Below are positions 1-9,260 of a DNA stretch of 64,000 nucleotides, one piece after another. Numbering within the stretch: position 1 is the first letter of the stretch; each line of letters begins with the position of its first letter. The notes under the pieces are model-generated. The model worked only from the letters and a program-made list of their open reading frames with translations. It was not told the DNA's origin and searched no databases. Source of the stretch: Oxalicibacterium solurbis. Its GTDB lineage: Bacteria > Pseudomonadota > Gammaproteobacteria > Burkholderiales > Burkholderiaceae_D. The DNA lies in the NCBI RefSeq assembly GCF_014635845.1, contig NZ_BMDP01000002.1:620001-684000 (forward strand), in the 5' to 3' direction. A program made the position numbers and the translations under genes.

Positions 1-388
1 CGTTGCGTTTCAGGACACTGGCAAGGAACTGGCTGCAGGTTTTCGGACTGCCTTGCAATTCGGGCAAGGTCGACAGCACGGTCAGCAGCTGGCGTGCGCC
101 TTCGATCATGCGCGCCTCGCTGGTGGCGGCCAGTTGCGTCATTTGCTGCAGGTTGTCTTCGGTAATACGGATGGCTTGCTGCCGTTCTTTCCAGGCGCCG
201 TAGACGGTCAGGATTACCGGCGGGACGATCGCAAGCAAAACGAGGACGAGCAAGCGGCTACGCAAGCTGTCGAAATTGAGCTTCTGGCCGAGAGATTTTT
301 TCAAAACATGGACTTTTTGATAATCATCGGATGCGGAGGTCGATGGCCGTCGCTTTTCAATGTAGTCGATATGGACGGAATGCGCCAT
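1..388 (-). CDS. Membrane-bound sensor protein, N-terminal part (kinase or GGDEF type unknown)
   Basis: The reading frame runs off the left edge, so only about 129 residues are visible. They begin MAHSVHIDY, followed by a basic juxtamembrane stretch (about residues 30-48) and one strong hydrophobic segment containing LVLVLLAIVPPVILTV, then a coiled, polar region (WKERQQAIRITEDN and onward) that looks like the start of a periplasmic sensor domain. This layout is typical of the N-termini of sensor histidine kinases and diguanylate cyclases with an extracytoplasmic sensing domain. The output domain lies outside the window, so the class cannot be stated. The gene lies 95 bases downstream of the PP2C phosphatase on the same strand and could be cotranscribed with it. 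The ATG at 388 has no clear ribosome binding site, so the start is uncertain. Confidence 0.65.
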   Translation of the reverse strand, partial: MAHSVHIDYIEKRRPSTSASDDYQKVHVLKKSLGQKLNFDSLRSRLLVLVLLAIVPPVILTVYGAWKERQQAIRITEDNLQQMTQLAATSEARMIEGARQLLTVLSTLPELQGSPKTCSQFLASVLKRN

Positions 389-400
389 GCCGCAGCGTGG

Positions 401-425
401 CTTACCCGTCGTCAGACCGGGTAAG
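401..425 (-). other. Inverted repeat just upstream of the sensor start
   Basis: CTTACCC at 401-407 and GGGTAAG at 419-425 are perfect 7-base complements. The stem can extend inward through GTC/GAC with one bulged base. On the minus strand it lies 12 bases before the putative start codon and has no U-run after it, so it looks more like a leader hairpin or operator than a terminator. Confidence 0.4.
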
Positions 426-483
426 CGCGAAAAGAGTTTCCGTAAAACAGCGGAATGTTGAAATTTTGTTCTTGGATTTTGCG

Positions 484-1290
484 CTAGACGGCGCGACGCA
501 TTTTCTTCGCGGTGTAGTCCTTGGGCTCGGCAGTTGGCTTGACGAGCTTGACGACTGCCAGCGTGCAGTTGTCGGCCTTGCCCGGCGCGGCACGGGAACG
601 GGCTTTCGCGACCAGCATTTCGCAGGCCTGCCGTGCCGGATTCATTGCAATGGCGGCACCCAGTTCGGCATCGGAGAAGTATTGCCAGAGACCGTCGGTG
701 CACAACAGGAAGGCGTCGCCGCTTTTCAGGTTGTCGCGCCGACCGATCGCCAATGACAATGCATTGGTGCTGCTGCCGAGGACGTTGACCAGCAGATTGG
801 CCAGCAACGGGTCCTTTGCCTTTTCGTCATCCAGCTTGTTTTCCGCTTTCAGTTGCGCAAGATAGGTGTGGTCTTCAGTGCGGCGCACACAATTGGGACC
901 GTCGAAGCTGTACAGGCGGGAATCGCCGGCATGCGCCCAGATCGCTGAATTCTGCGGTGTGAGAATCAACAGCACGACGGTGCTGTGCGGCTTCTTGTCG
1001 GACGACATCGCAGACAATTTGATGACGGTGTCGGCTTCGTGCGCGATCGTGCGCAATACGCTTTCGGGATCGTCGGTCAGCGGCGAAAAGCGCTCGAAGA
1101 TCTGTTGCGCAGTCCGCACGACCTGCTCGGCCGCCAGCGCGCCACCGGACATGCCGCCCATGCCGTCGGCCATGACGGCCAGCATGTAGCCAGGCGCTTT
1201 GGGGGCGGCGAAGAGGGCGGCTCTGTCCTGCTGTTCCTGACGGTCTCCGATGTGCTGGCCGGTTCCGGCTTCTATCTTGTATTGGCTCAT
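484..1290 (-). CDS. PP2C-family serine/threonine protein phosphatase
   Basis: This 268-residue protein has the size of bacterial single-domain PP2C (PPM) phosphatases such as PrpC/Stp1. These are metal-dependent cytosolic enzymes that remove phosphate from Ser/Thr residues. Metal-binding motifs are visible in order: a GDR...QQD motif (D16 to D22), VMADGMGG around residues 39-46, HAGDSRLY in the middle, and LLCTDGLW in the C-terminal half followed by a DN pair (KADNCT). No transmembrane segment is seen. It is encoded upstream of the truncated membrane sensor, suggesting a shared signalling role, but no kinase partner is visible. Pathogenicity-type clusters (type VI secretion) often carry such a phosphatase, but none of their other genes are here. 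Confidence 0.88.
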   Translation of the reverse strand: MSQYKIEAGTGQHIGDRQEQQDRAALFAAPKAPGYMLAVMADGMGGMSGGALAAEQVVRTAQQIFERFSPLTDDPESVLRTIAHEADTVIKLSAMSSDKKPHSTVVLLILTPQNSAIWAHAGDSRLYSFDGPNCVRRTEDHTYLAQLKAENKLDDEKAKDPLLANLLVNVLGSSTNALSLAIGRRDNLKSGDAFLLCTDGLWQYFSDAELGAAIAMNPARQACEMLVAKARSRAAPGKADNCTLAVVKLVKPTAEPKDYTAKKMRRAV

Positions 1291-1560
1291 GCGTCTGCGT
1301 GGATTAAACTTATGGCTCGGTTGTCATGCGCGGTTGTTGTGCGCCGGATTATTGCATGTGTCATGCATTCTGTAATCGAAAGCGGGCGGGCGGAAATTGT
1401 AAAAATTTTTTGCAGGCGGTCGCCCGGAAGTTGTGACATTAAGATAACGAATTTGCCGGGTCGATGCGCATATTGTGCAGCGGATGGCGGCTTTTGTAGA
1501 TAAATTGCCACGTTTTGAATGAAGCCTTCGGGCATGAGCGACTGCGCCGGGAATGACACT

Positions 1561-1767
1561 ATGGCAATAAATTCTTCGCATGACATTCAGCGCCGGATTA
1601 TCGAGCTTGAGGTCGAGCATCGCGATCTCGATGCTGCGATCGAAACATTGATCCGCGACGGAAGGCATGAAGAACTGCAATTGCGCCGTCTGAAGAAACG
1701 CAAGCTGCAATTGAAGGACAACATCACCTTGCTGAAGATGCAGCTGGTGCCGGATATTCCGGCCTGA
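1561..1767 (+). CDS. DUF465/YdcH-like small coiled-coil protein
   Basis: From the ATG at 1561 the product is 68 residues: MAINSSHDIQ..., a mostly helical, highly charged sequence with the pattern I-EL-EHRDLD-AI--L and RLKKRKLQLKDNI. This is the DUF465 (YdcH) fold, a short helical hairpin. The family is widespread in proteobacteria and has no established function. An upstream in-frame ATG at 1519 would add 14 residues of unrelated character. The start at 1561 is preceded by GGGAATGA at a suitable distance and is preferred. It is transcribed divergently from the PP2C gene. The intergenic region between them (1291-1560) holds a TGCATG/CATGCA inverted repeat at 1353-1367. Confidence 0.75.
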   Translation: MAINSSHDIQRRIIELEVEHRDLDAAIETLIRDGRHEELQLRRLKKRKLQLKDNITLLKMQLVPDIPA

Positions 1768-1852
1768 CGTTGCATTCCCTGTATTACTGGCGCCTCGCTG
1801 CGACGTTACACGTTGCCGATCCAGATCATCAACGCATTTTCCAGGCTGTATT

Positions 1853-3856
1853 TTGACCGTCGAATCCTCTGCCATACCCGAACCCGTGGACCACGATGAA
1901 GAAATCGACGTCCTCTTCGGCGTCGGCAGTCCGCTGGGACAGGCGGTCGGCGGCTTCCGTCCGCGCCAGTCGCAGACCGAAATGGCGAAAGCGATCGCCA
2001 GCGCCATCGCCAGCCGCAGCACGTTGATCGCCGAGGCGGGTACCGGCACCGGCAAGACTTTTGCCTATCTGGTGCCCTCGTTGCTGTGGGGCGGCAAGGT
2101 CATCGTTTCCACCGGTACCAAAAACCTGCAGGATCAACTGTATCTGCGTGATATCCCGACCGTGCGCCGTGCGCTGAATGCGCCGGTGTCGGTTGCGTTG
2201 TTGAAGGGGCGCGCCAACTACGTCTGCCATTTTCATCTCGAACGGACCTTGCAGAACGGCCGGCTGACGTCACGCGATGATGTCGGCCATCTGCGCGAAA
2301 TTTCGCGCTTCGTCAAAACCACAAGTACCGGCGACAAGGCCGAACTGTCGAAAGTGCCGGAGACGGCTTCGGTCTGGAATCTGGTTACGTCGACGCGCGA
2401 TACCTGCATGGGCGCCGAATGCCAGTATTACCAGGATTGTTTTGTGATGAAGGCGCGCAAGGAAGCGCAGCAGGCGGACGTGGTCGTCGTCAATCATCAC
2501 CTGTTCTTCGCTGACGTCGCGCTGAAGGATACCGGCGTGGCCGAGTTGCTGCCGTCGGCGAATACCGTGATCTTCGACGAGGCGCATCAATTGCCGGAAA
2601 CGGCGACATTGTTTTTCGGCGAGACGGTTTCCACATCGCAGGTATTGGAACTGTGCCGCGACGTGCTGGCTGAAGGACTGGCGCATGCGCGCGGCGGTGT
2701 CGACTGGCCGGCTGTCGTGACGACGGTGGAGCGTGCGGCGCGCGATCTGCGCCTGACCTTTCCGCAGGATTCCGTGCGTTTCTCCGTTGGGCAGATCGCG
2801 CCGTCCAGTCCGTTCTTCCCGGCGCTCGATGTGCTGAAGGATCAGCTGGATGCCATGCTGGCTGTACTCGAAAAACATGCGGAGCGTGCCGAAACGGTCG
2901 AGCAGTGCCGTGTGCGTGCGCTGGAACTGGCGATGCGCCTGGACGCATGGAACAAGTCGGTGCCCGATCCGATCATCGGCCAGGAAACCGTACAGTGGGT
3001 CGAAGCGTTTGCATCGTCGCTGCAACTGCATCGCACGCCGCTGTCGATTGCACCAATCTTCAACAAGCAGCGCGAAGGTTCGCCGCGATCCTGGATCTTC
3101 ACGTCGGCCACGCTGGCGGTAAAGAACGATTTCAACCACTACAGTGCGCAGATGGGGTTGTGGGAAGAGCAGGCGCAAAGCTGGCCCAGCCCTTTCGATT
3201 ACGGCAACCAGGGTTTGCTCTATGTGCCAGAAAACCTGCCGCAGCCGAATGCGCTCGAATATACCGACGCCATGATCGACGTAGCGCTGCCGGTGATCGA
3301 GGCTGCAGGCGGTCGCGCCTTCCTGCTGTGCACGACGATACGTGCCGTCAATCGTGCGGCTGAGCGACTGCGCGATGAATTCGCGCGGCGCAAGTTGCCG
3401 TTTCCGCTGATGGTGCAGGGCGAAGCCGGACGTACCGAATTGCTCGACCGTTTTCGCGCGGCCGGCAATGCCGTGCTGATTGGCAGCCAGAGTTTCTGGG
3501 AAGGCGTGGATGTGCGTGGCGATGCCTTGTCGCTCGTCATCATCGACAAGCTGCCGTTTTCGCCGCCGGACGATCCGGTGCTGGCGGCACGCATCGAAGC
3601 GCTGGAGAAAAAGGGGATGAACGGTTTCATTCATCATCAGCTGCCGGCGGCGATCATCAATCTGAAACAGGGCGCGGGCCGCCTGATTCGTGATGAAACG
3701 GATCGCGGCGTGTTGATGATCTGCGATCCGCGCCTGATTTCCAAACCGTACGGCCGTCGCATATGGCAGAGCTTGCCGCCATTCAAACGCACGCGCGAAC
3801 TGTCCGTTGTGCAGGCTTTCTTTGCATCGTCTGAGCAGACAGAGGACGTAGCATAG
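1853..3856 (+). CDS. ATP-dependent DNA helicase, DinG/YoaA type (XPD-like superfamily 2)
   Basis: This 667-residue protein starts at TTG (MTVESSAIPE). Helicase motifs are present: Walker A AEAGTGTGKT (about residues 61-70), DEAH box FDEAHQ (about 241-246), VVVNHHLFFADV, and the C-terminal block QGAGRLIRDETDRGV. Four cysteines between motif I and the DEAH box (YVCHF, DTCMGAEC, DCF) match the iron-sulfur cluster position of the XPD/DinG family. It unwinds DNA 5' to 3' and is linked in this family to repair and resolution of R-loops or stalled forks. Length and lack of an exonuclease domain fit YoaA/DinG of proteobacteria. It stands upstream of surE with about 100 bases between. Confidence 0.88.
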   Translation: MTVESSAIPEPVDHDEEIDVLFGVGSPLGQAVGGFRPRQSQTEMAKAIASAIASRSTLIAEAGTGTGKTFAYLVPSLLWGGKVIVSTGTKNLQDQLYLRDIPTVRRALNAPVSVALLKGRANYVCHFHLERTLQNGRLTSRDDVGHLREISRFVKTTSTGDKAELSKVPETASVWNLVTSTRDTCMGAECQYYQDCFVMKARKEAQQADVVVVNHHLFFADVALKDTGVAELLPSANTVIFDEAHQLPETATLFFGETVSTSQVLELCRDVLAEGLAHARGGVDWPAVVTTVERAARDLRLTFPQDSVRFSVGQIAPSSPFFPALDVLKDQLDAMLAVLEKHAERAETVEQCRVRALELAMRLDAWNKSVPDPIIGQETVQWVEAFASSLQLHRTPLSIAPIFNKQREGSPRSWIFTSATLAVKNDFNHYSAQMGLWEEQAQSWPSPFDYGNQGLLYVPENLPQPNALEYTDAMIDVALPVIEAAGGRAFLLCTTIRAVNRAAERLRDEFARRKLPFPLMVQGEAGRTELLDRFRAAGNAVLIGSQSFWEGVDVRGDALSLVIIDKLPFSPPDDPVLAARIEALEKKGMNGFIHHQLPAAIINLKQGAGRLIRDETDRGVLMICDPRLISKPYGRRIWQSLPPFKRTRELSVVQAFFASSEQTEDVA

Positions 3857-3919
3857 TCATAGTGCATGTGGCGTCGTGTGTCCGGCACGATAGCCAAGGG
3901 GAAAAGAGCTGGAGTTCGC

Positions 3920-3949
3920 TTCGGGAAAACAGGGTGCTTCGGTTAGAAT
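3920..3949 (+). promoter_or_regulatory. Candidate promoter for surE
   Basis: TAGAAT at 3944-3949 is a good -10 element. A weak -35 (TTCGGG, 3920-3925) lies 18 bases upstream. Transcription would begin at or within a base or two of the surE ATG at 3956, and no ribosome binding site is visible before that ATG. Confidence 0.4.
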
Positions 3950-3955
3950 CGTTCT

Positions 3956-4696
3956 ATGAAAATCCTTATCAGTAACGATGACGGTTACCTGGCGCCAGGC
4001 TTGAGCGCATTGGCCGATGCGCTGGCACCGATCGCCGACATTACCGTCGTCGCTCCCGACAGCAATCGTTCCGGCAGTTCCAACTCGCTGACACTCGATC
4101 GTCCGCTTTCCGTCTTCCAGGCATCGAACGGTTTCTACTTCATCAACGGCACACCGTCGGACTGCGTGCATATCGCGCTGACCGGTATCATGACCGAAGC
4201 CCCCGACCTGATCGTCTCCGGCATCAACCAGGGGCAGAACATGGGCGACGACACGCTGTATTCCGGCACCGTGGCGGCGGCGACCGAAGGCTATCTGTTC
4301 GGCCTGCCGGCGATCGCGTTTTCGCAAGTCGAGAAGGGCTGGGGCGAACTGGCATCGGCCGCGCGCGTGGCGCGCGATATCGTCGAACGTCGTCTCGAAG
4401 AATCGTTTTCCGACCATTTCCTGTTGAACGTCAATATTCCCAACCTGTCTTATGCACAACTGAAGCCGCCGGTGCCTACGCGGCTCGGTAAGCGCCATCA
4501 ATCGGAAGCAGTCATCAAGGCCTACGATCCGCAGGGCCGCGAAATCTACTGGATCGGCCCTTGTGGCGGGCAGAAGGATGCCGGCGAAGGCACCGATTTC
4601 CATGCGACGGCACTCGGTCATGTCTCGATCACGCCATTGCAGATCGACCTGACGCACAATGCGCAGCTTGCCGGCCTGAAGAAGGCGCTCGCATGA
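3956..4696 (+). CDS. surE: 5'/3'-nucleotidase (survival protein) SurE
   Basis: This 246-residue protein begins [15 protein letters not shown]. The ND-D pair at residues 7-9 is the metal-binding signature of SurE. Also visible are [14 protein letters not shown] (metal and phosphate binding), NGTPSDCV and [22 protein letters not shown]. SurE is a cytosolic metal-dependent phosphatase that dephosphorylates nucleoside monophosphates and is associated with stationary-phase survival. It is the first gene of the conserved surE-pcm-nlpD-rpoS cluster, and its stop overlaps the pcm start by ATGA. Confidence 0.97.
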   Translation: MKILISNDDGYLAPGLSALADALAPIADITVVAPDSNRSGSSNSLTLDRPLSVFQASNGFYFINGTPSDCVHIALTGIMTEAPDLIVSGINQGQNMGDDTLYSGTVAAATEGYLFGLPAIAFSQVEKGWGELASAARVARDIVERRLEESFSDHFLLNVNIPNLSYAQLKPPVPTRLGKRHQSEAVIKAYDPQGREIYWIGPCGGQKDAGEGTDFHATALGHVSITPLQIDLTHNAQLAGLKKALA

Positions 4697-5589
4697 CCGA
4701 CAAGGACAAGGGCAAACGTTTTCCGCTATCGCTGTCCTCGCTGTCGGAAAAGCCCCCGCGCTCCGGTCTCGCGGGCCAGCCGCAACGGCATGTCTCCCGC
4801 GTAGTAACCCCGCAGACGGCAACGTCGAACGCGGCACAGCATGCGAAGCGTGCAGGCATTGTGCCGAGTCCGGCGATGAAGTCGAATGCATCCATGAAGC
4901 AGGCCATGCCTGTATCGTCGCCATCGCCCGGCCGCACCGCGCCGCTGGTCTCGGATGCGATCCGCAAGGCCATGACGGCGCGTGTGGCGCAACAGGGGGT
5001 AAAGGATGCGAAGGTGCTGGCTGCGATGGATGCGGTGCCGCGTCATTTATTCATCGAGCCGGCGCTGGCCAGCCAGGCCTATATCGACGCTTCCCTGCCG
5101 ATCGGCTACCACCAGACGATCTCGCAACCTTATATCGTTGCGCGCATGATCGAGGTGATGCGTGCCAATGCCAATGGCGGTGTACTCAATCATGTGCTGG
5201 AAATCGGTACTGGCTGCGGTTATCAGGCCGCGGTGCTGTCGCTGGTGGCAAAGGAAGTCTATTCGATCGAGCGGATCAAGGGATTGCATGAACTTGCCAA
5301 GGCCAACCTGCGTCCTATGCGCGTGGCCAACATCCGCTTGCATTACGGAGATGGTATGCTTGGCCTGCCGCAGGCAGCCCCGTTCGACGGCATCATTCTC
5401 GCCGCAGCCGGGCTGGAAGTGCCGCAGGCGCTACTGGAGCAAATGACGATAGGCGGACGCCTGGTTGCCCCGGTGGGCGACCGCCGGCAGGTACTGCAAC
5501 TGATAGAGCGCGTCGGTAAATTCGACTGGAAGACCTCGACGCTGGAAGATTGCCATTTCGTGCCGCTGCGCCCTGGAATGATGGGTTAG
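4693..5589 (+). CDS. pcm: Protein-L-isoaspartate O-methyltransferase with N-terminal extension
   Basis: This enzyme methylates abnormal L-isoaspartyl residues using S-adenosylmethionine, starting their repair. The start chosen is the ATG overlapping the surE stop, giving 298 residues. The first ~85 residues (Lys-, Ser-, Pro- and Ala-rich) have no family similarity and look disordered. The catalytic domain begins near SDAIRKAM, with [10 protein letters not shown], then [14 protein letters not shown] (catalytic and substrate loop) and the SAM-binding [14 protein letters not shown]. The E. coli enzyme is about 208 residues, so the extension is real excess length. The neighbours nlpD and rpoS are as expected. 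Confidence 0.95.
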   Translation: MTDKDKGKRFPLSLSSLSEKPPRSGLAGQPQRHVSRVVTPQTATSNAAQHAKRAGIVPSPAMKSNASMKQAMPVSSPSPGRTAPLVSDAIRKAMTARVAQQGVKDAKVLAAMDAVPRHLFIEPALASQAYIDASLPIGYHQTISQPYIVARMIEVMRANANGGVLNHVLEIGTGCGYQAAVLSLVAKEVYSIERIKGLHELAKANLRPMRVANIRLHYGDGMLGLPQAAPFDGIILAAAGLEVPQALLEQMTIGGRLVAPVGDRRQVLQLIERVGKFDWKTSTLEDCHFVPLRPGMMG

Positions 5590-5598
5590 GCGGCGCGC

Positions 5599-6489
5599 AT
5601 GCAGGAAAAGATTGAACGCAAGAAAATGAAAAAATCACGACTGATATTTCCGTTGCTGCTGTCCCTCGGGCTGGCAGCCTGCAGCACGACGCAACACAAT
5701 GCGCCGGTGAGCGAACGCACGATCGGCAGCGGCACGAGTGCATCGGCGCGGCAGACGGAGGACCGCACCTACTATACGGTGAAGAAGGGCGACACGCTGT
5801 ACCGGATCGCGCTCGACTTCGGCCAGAGTTACGGCGAACTGGTGACCTGGAACAATCTCGCCAATCCGAATGACATCAAGGTAGGCCAGGTGCTGCGCGT
5901 TGCACAGCCCGACATGCCGGCTGCCCGCAGTGGCGGTGCTCAGGTCGGTGCGGTTTCGACATCGTCCGGCGTCGAAACGCGTGCGCTGTCTGCACCGGCA
6001 CCTGTCGCCGGCAGCAACAAGACCGATCCGCGCGGTGACAAGCGCCCGTATTCCGATGCGACGATGGCCGGAATGCAAAAGGATGGCGAAAAACCGGAAG
6101 CTGCAGCGAATGGCGACGAGGATACGGTTTCCTGGATGTGGCCGGCAGACGGCAAGGTGGTTTCCAATTTCGATGACAGCAAGAAAGGCATCGATATCGC
6201 CGGCAAATCGGGGCAGCCCGTGCTGGCTGCCGGCGCCGGCAAGGTCATGTATGCCGGTAGCGGTATTCGCGGCTACGGCAATCTGGTCATCGTCAAGCAC
6301 ACCAGCACGTTGTTGTCGGCCTATGCGCACAACAAGACGATCAGCGTGAAGGAAGGCCAGACCGTCAGCAAGGGGCAGAAGATCGCCGAGATGGGCGATT
6401 CCGATGCCGATGCGGTCAAGCTGCACTTTGAAATCCGTCAGCAGGGCAAGCCTGTCGACCCTGCCAAATTCCTGCCGGCCCGCCAATGA
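5599..6489 (+). CDS. nlpD: Murein hydrolase activator NlpD (LysM plus degenerate LytM lipoprotein)
   Basis: This is a lipoprotein with a signal peptide ending LGLAACS (lipobox LAAC). The ATG at 5599 is annotated, but the in-frame ATG at 5626 (MKKSRLIF...) gives a cleaner signal peptide and may be the true start. A LysM domain follows ([17 protein letters not shown] to VGQVLRV), then a linker and a C-terminal M23/LytM domain. The zinc ligands are incomplete: GIDIAG lacks the usual preceding His, and LHFEI has only one His of the HxH pair. This agrees with NlpD acting as an activator of the amidase AmiC at the septum, not as a hydrolase itself. In this gene group the promoter for rpoS commonly lies inside nlpD. 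Confidence 0.93.
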   Translation: MQEKIERKKMKKSRLIFPLLLSLGLAACSTTQHNAPVSERTIGSGTSASARQTEDRTYYTVKKGDTLYRIALDFGQSYGELVTWNNLANPNDIKVGQVLRVAQPDMPAARSGGAQVGAVSTSSGVETRALSAPAPVAGSNKTDPRGDKRPYSDATMAGMQKDGEKPEAAANGDEDTVSWMWPADGKVVSNFDDSKKGIDIAGKSGQPVLAAGAGKVMYAGSGIRGYGNLVIVKHTSTLLSAYAHNKTISVKEGQTVSKGQKIAEMGDSDADAVKLHFEIRQQGKPVDPAKFLPARQ

Positions 6490-7514
6490 CCAGAAATCGC
6501 GACGTCCAGTCCGACGATGAGCAAAATGCAGATGCATTGCCGTCGGACATGACGTTTCGATCCGCTGACGACGCAAACGACGACGGCGACGACGAAGAAA
6601 AGCAGCAGGAACCGGCTCGCCAGGCACCGGTCGAGATGGCCGGCATCGATGAACTGAAGAAGGTTCTGTCGACCGAACTGTCCACCGATGCGACCCAGCA
6701 TTACCTGAACCAGATCGGTTCACGCCCCTTGCTGACGGTCGAGCAGGAAGTCCATTATGCGACGCTGGCCAAGCAGGGCGATTTCGCCGGCCGGCAGAAG
6801 ATGATCGAGCACAACCTGCGTCTGGTCGTCTCGATTGCCAAGCATTACATCAACCGCGGCGTCGTGCTGCTCGACCTGATCGAGGAAGGCAACATCGGCC
6901 TGATGCGCGCGATCGACAAGTTCGAGCCTGAACGCGGTTTCCGTTTTTCGACCTATGCAACCTGGTGGATACGCCAGAGCATCGAGCGCGCGATCATGAA
7001 CCAGGCGCGTACCGTGCGTCTGCCGGTGCATGTGGTGCGCGAACTGAACCAGACACTTCGTGCGAAATTCCATCTGGAAGCGCAGCATCACGACGGCAAG
7101 GATGCAACGGCGGAAGACATTGCGCATCTGGTCGATCGCAGCGTCGAGGATGTGCAGGACATTCTGGCGCTTTCCGAGCATGCGACATCGCTGGATGCGC
7201 CGCTGGATGGTGATCCGCAAGCCAGTCTGATCGATCTGATACCGGGCGATCAGGCGAACGATCCCGACACGCAGGCGGAGCACCATGAAATGGCGGTGCT
7301 TGTGCGCGACTGGCTGGAAAAACTGCCGGACAAACAGCGCCTCGTCATCACGCGCCGTTTCGGACTCGATAACGACGATCCGGCCACGCTGGAAGAACTG
7401 GCGTCGGAAATGAACGTGACGCGCGAACGCATCCGGCAGATCCAGCAAGAGGCGCTGATCAAGCTCAAACGCTCGCTGGCACGTACTGGTGTCGGCAAGG
7501 ATTCTCTGCTCTGA
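6486..7514 (+). CDS. rpoS: RNA polymerase sigma factor RpoS (sigma-38)
   Basis: This 342-residue general stress and stationary-phase sigma factor overlaps nlpD by ATGA. It has an acidic N-terminal extension (about residues 1-45), then region 1.2 ([17 protein letters not shown]), region 2 ([49 protein letters not shown]), region 3, and region 4 with its helix-turn-helix ([20 protein letters not shown]). Reading the whole cluster, surE, pcm and nlpD supply survival, repair and envelope functions beside the regulator that controls them. It is followed by a short spacer without a U-rich terminator. Confidence 0.97.
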   Translation: MTRNRDVQSDDEQNADALPSDMTFRSADDANDDGDDEEKQQEPARQAPVEMAGIDELKKVLSTELSTDATQHYLNQIGSRPLLTVEQEVHYATLAKQGDFAGRQKMIEHNLRLVVSIAKHYINRGVVLLDLIEEGNIGLMRAIDKFEPERGFRFSTYATWWIRQSIERAIMNQARTVRLPVHVVRELNQTLRAKFHLEAQHHDGKDATAEDIAHLVDRSVEDVQDILALSEHATSLDAPLDGDPQASLIDLIPGDQANDPDTQAEHHEMAVLVRDWLEKLPDKQRLVITRRFGLDNDDPATLEELASEMNVTRERIRQIQQEALIKLKRSLARTGVGKDSLL

Positions 7515-7642
7515 TCCTCCTTTCGCACGTAACGTGCTGAAGGCATGCGTCGCTACCGACGCAATTTGCTATCATCCGCACTCGCGATTTTTTCACCGAT
7601 CATCTGCCGGCAACCTTGCGATTCCGGCAACTTCCATTTCCT

Positions 7643-8992
7643 ATGCAGCAAACCACCATCGATATCGAATCCCTCGACATGGAGGCGCGCGGCGTCGGCC
7701 ATCTGCAGAATGAGGACGGCACGCCGGGCAAGGTCGTTTTCGTCGAAGGCGCATTGCCGAAAGAGCGTGTAGGTTTCTCTTCGTTCCGCAAAAAACCGAA
7801 CTGGGAAGCGGCGAAGCTGACTGAAATCTACAAGGAGTCGTCGCAGCGGGTGCAGCCGAAATGCCCGCATTTTGGCGTCTGTGGCGGCTGTTCGATGCAG
7901 CATCTCGACGCCGGTGCGCAGGTGGCGATGAAGCAGCGCATCCTTGAAGACAACCTGAAGCACATCGGCAAGGTCAGGGCACAGACGATGCTGCGCCCGA
8001 TTCACGGACCGACCTGGGGTTATCGCTACCGTGCACGCATTTCGGTACGCAACGTGCCGAAAAAGGGTGGAATCCTGGTCGGTTTCCATGAGCGAAAATC
8101 GAGCTATGTCTGCGACATGAAAAGCTGCGAAATCCTGCCGCCGAATGTATCGGCAATGCTGGTGCCGCTGCGGCATCTGATTACTTCGTTGGCTATTGCC
8201 GACCAGGTGCCACAGATCGAACTGGCAATCGGCGAAGGCGAAAACGGTCGAGCGACGACGGCCATGGTGCTGCGCAATATGGTGCCGTTGACGCCGGGCG
8301 ATGAACAGAAACTGGCGGCGTTCGCCACGCAGTATGGCGTGCAGTGGTGGCTGCAGCCGAAAGGGCCGGATACCGTATATCCGCTCGATCCGTCGGACGC
8401 TGACCTGCATTACCTGTTGCCGGAATTCGGTATCAAGATACCGTTCAAACCGACCGATTTCACACAAGTCAATCACCGTATCAACCGTGTTCTGGTGGCG
8501 CGTGCACTGCGTCTGCTGGATATACAGGCAGAGGATCGCGTCGCCGATCTGTTCTGCGGCCTAGGGAATTTCACCTTGCCGATCGCGACGCTGGCGAAGG
8601 AAGTTGTCGGGATCGAGGGCAGCGATCTCCTGACCGAGCGCGCGCTGGAAAATGCCAGGGCGAACGATGTGGCGGAGCATACGACCTTTTATTGCCGCAA
8701 TCTGTTCGAGGCCAAGCCGGAAGATTTTGTCGCGTTGGGAAGATTCGATCGCATGCTGATCGACCCGCCGCGTGAAGGAGCGGCCGCGGTCTGCGAGGCG
8801 CTGATGGAACTGGCGCAGACACATCCGAAGCTGCTGCCGCGCCGTATCGTCTATGTATCGTGCAATCCATCGACGCTGGCGCGCGACGCGGCGGTGCTGG
8901 TGCAGGGCGGTTACGTGTTGCAGCACGCTGGCGTGGTCAACATGTTTCCGCATACGTCGCACGTCGAGTCGATGGCAGTGTTCGACCTGTAG
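7643..8992 (+). CDS. rlmD: 23S rRNA (uracil-5-)-methyltransferase RlmD (RumA)
   Basis: This enzyme makes 5-methyluridine at U1939 of 23S rRNA (E. coli numbering). The start chosen is ATG at 7643 (MQQTTIDIES), giving 449 residues; an upstream TTG at 7616 is less likely. A TRAM-like RNA-binding domain is N-terminal, followed by iron-sulfur cysteines CPHFGVCGGC (about residues 73-82), the SAM-binding region VADLFCGLGNFTLP and the catalytic block IVYVSCNPSTLARD with the nucleophilic cysteine. A candidate extended -10 TGCTATCAT lies at 7567-7575. A rho-independent terminator follows the stop codon. Confidence 0.95.
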   Translation: MQQTTIDIESLDMEARGVGHLQNEDGTPGKVVFVEGALPKERVGFSSFRKKPNWEAAKLTEIYKESSQRVQPKCPHFGVCGGCSMQHLDAGAQVAMKQRILEDNLKHIGKVRAQTMLRPIHGPTWGYRYRARISVRNVPKKGGILVGFHERKSSYVCDMKSCEILPPNVSAMLVPLRHLITSLAIADQVPQIELAIGEGENGRATTAMVLRNMVPLTPGDEQKLAAFATQYGVQWWLQPKGPDTVYPLDPSDADLHYLLPEFGIKIPFKPTDFTQVNHRINRVLVARALRLLDIQAEDRVADLFCGLGNFTLPIATLAKEVVGIEGSDLLTERALENARANDVAEHTTFYCRNLFEAKPEDFVALGRFDRMLIDPPREGAAAVCEALMELAQTHPKLLPRRIVYVSCNPSTLARDAAVLVQGGYVLQHAGVVNMFPHTSHVESMAVFDL

Positions 8993-9016
8993 CGATAAGG
9001 CACAAGCGTTCTTCAG

Positions 9017-9042
9017 AAAAGCCGGCCTGCGCGCCGGTTTTT
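9017..9042 (+). terminator. Rho-independent terminator after rlmD
   Basis: A hairpin with arms GCCGGC (9021-9026) and GCCGGT (9033-9038) is extended by flanking A-T pairs and followed by a run of T. It begins about 25 bases after the rlmD stop. Confidence 0.8.
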
Positions 9043-9188
9043 CGTTGGAAGACTGACATTTGGCCAAGATGGGCAAGGAAGGGCTGTGGACGAGAACATT
9101 ACTCGCCTGCAAGCCGCTGCAAAGCGCGTATGGATGCGGGTTTCTCTCGAAAAGTGCCGGACTTTGCCGCCTATGCAGGGGTGTTTCA

Positions 9189-9197
9189 TGCTAGAAT
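9189..9197 (+). promoter_or_regulatory. Candidate extended -10 promoter for ndk
   Basis: TGCTAGAAT is a TGn-extended -10 element (hexamer TAGAAT, 9192-9197). No good -35 is seen at the normal spacing. It would give a leader of about 55 bases before ndk. Confidence 0.4.
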
Positions 9198-9260
9198 CAG
9201 CGGTTAGCCGAATTCTCACATTTTTATCTTAACCCCTTATTTTTATTGGAGTTTTTTCAG

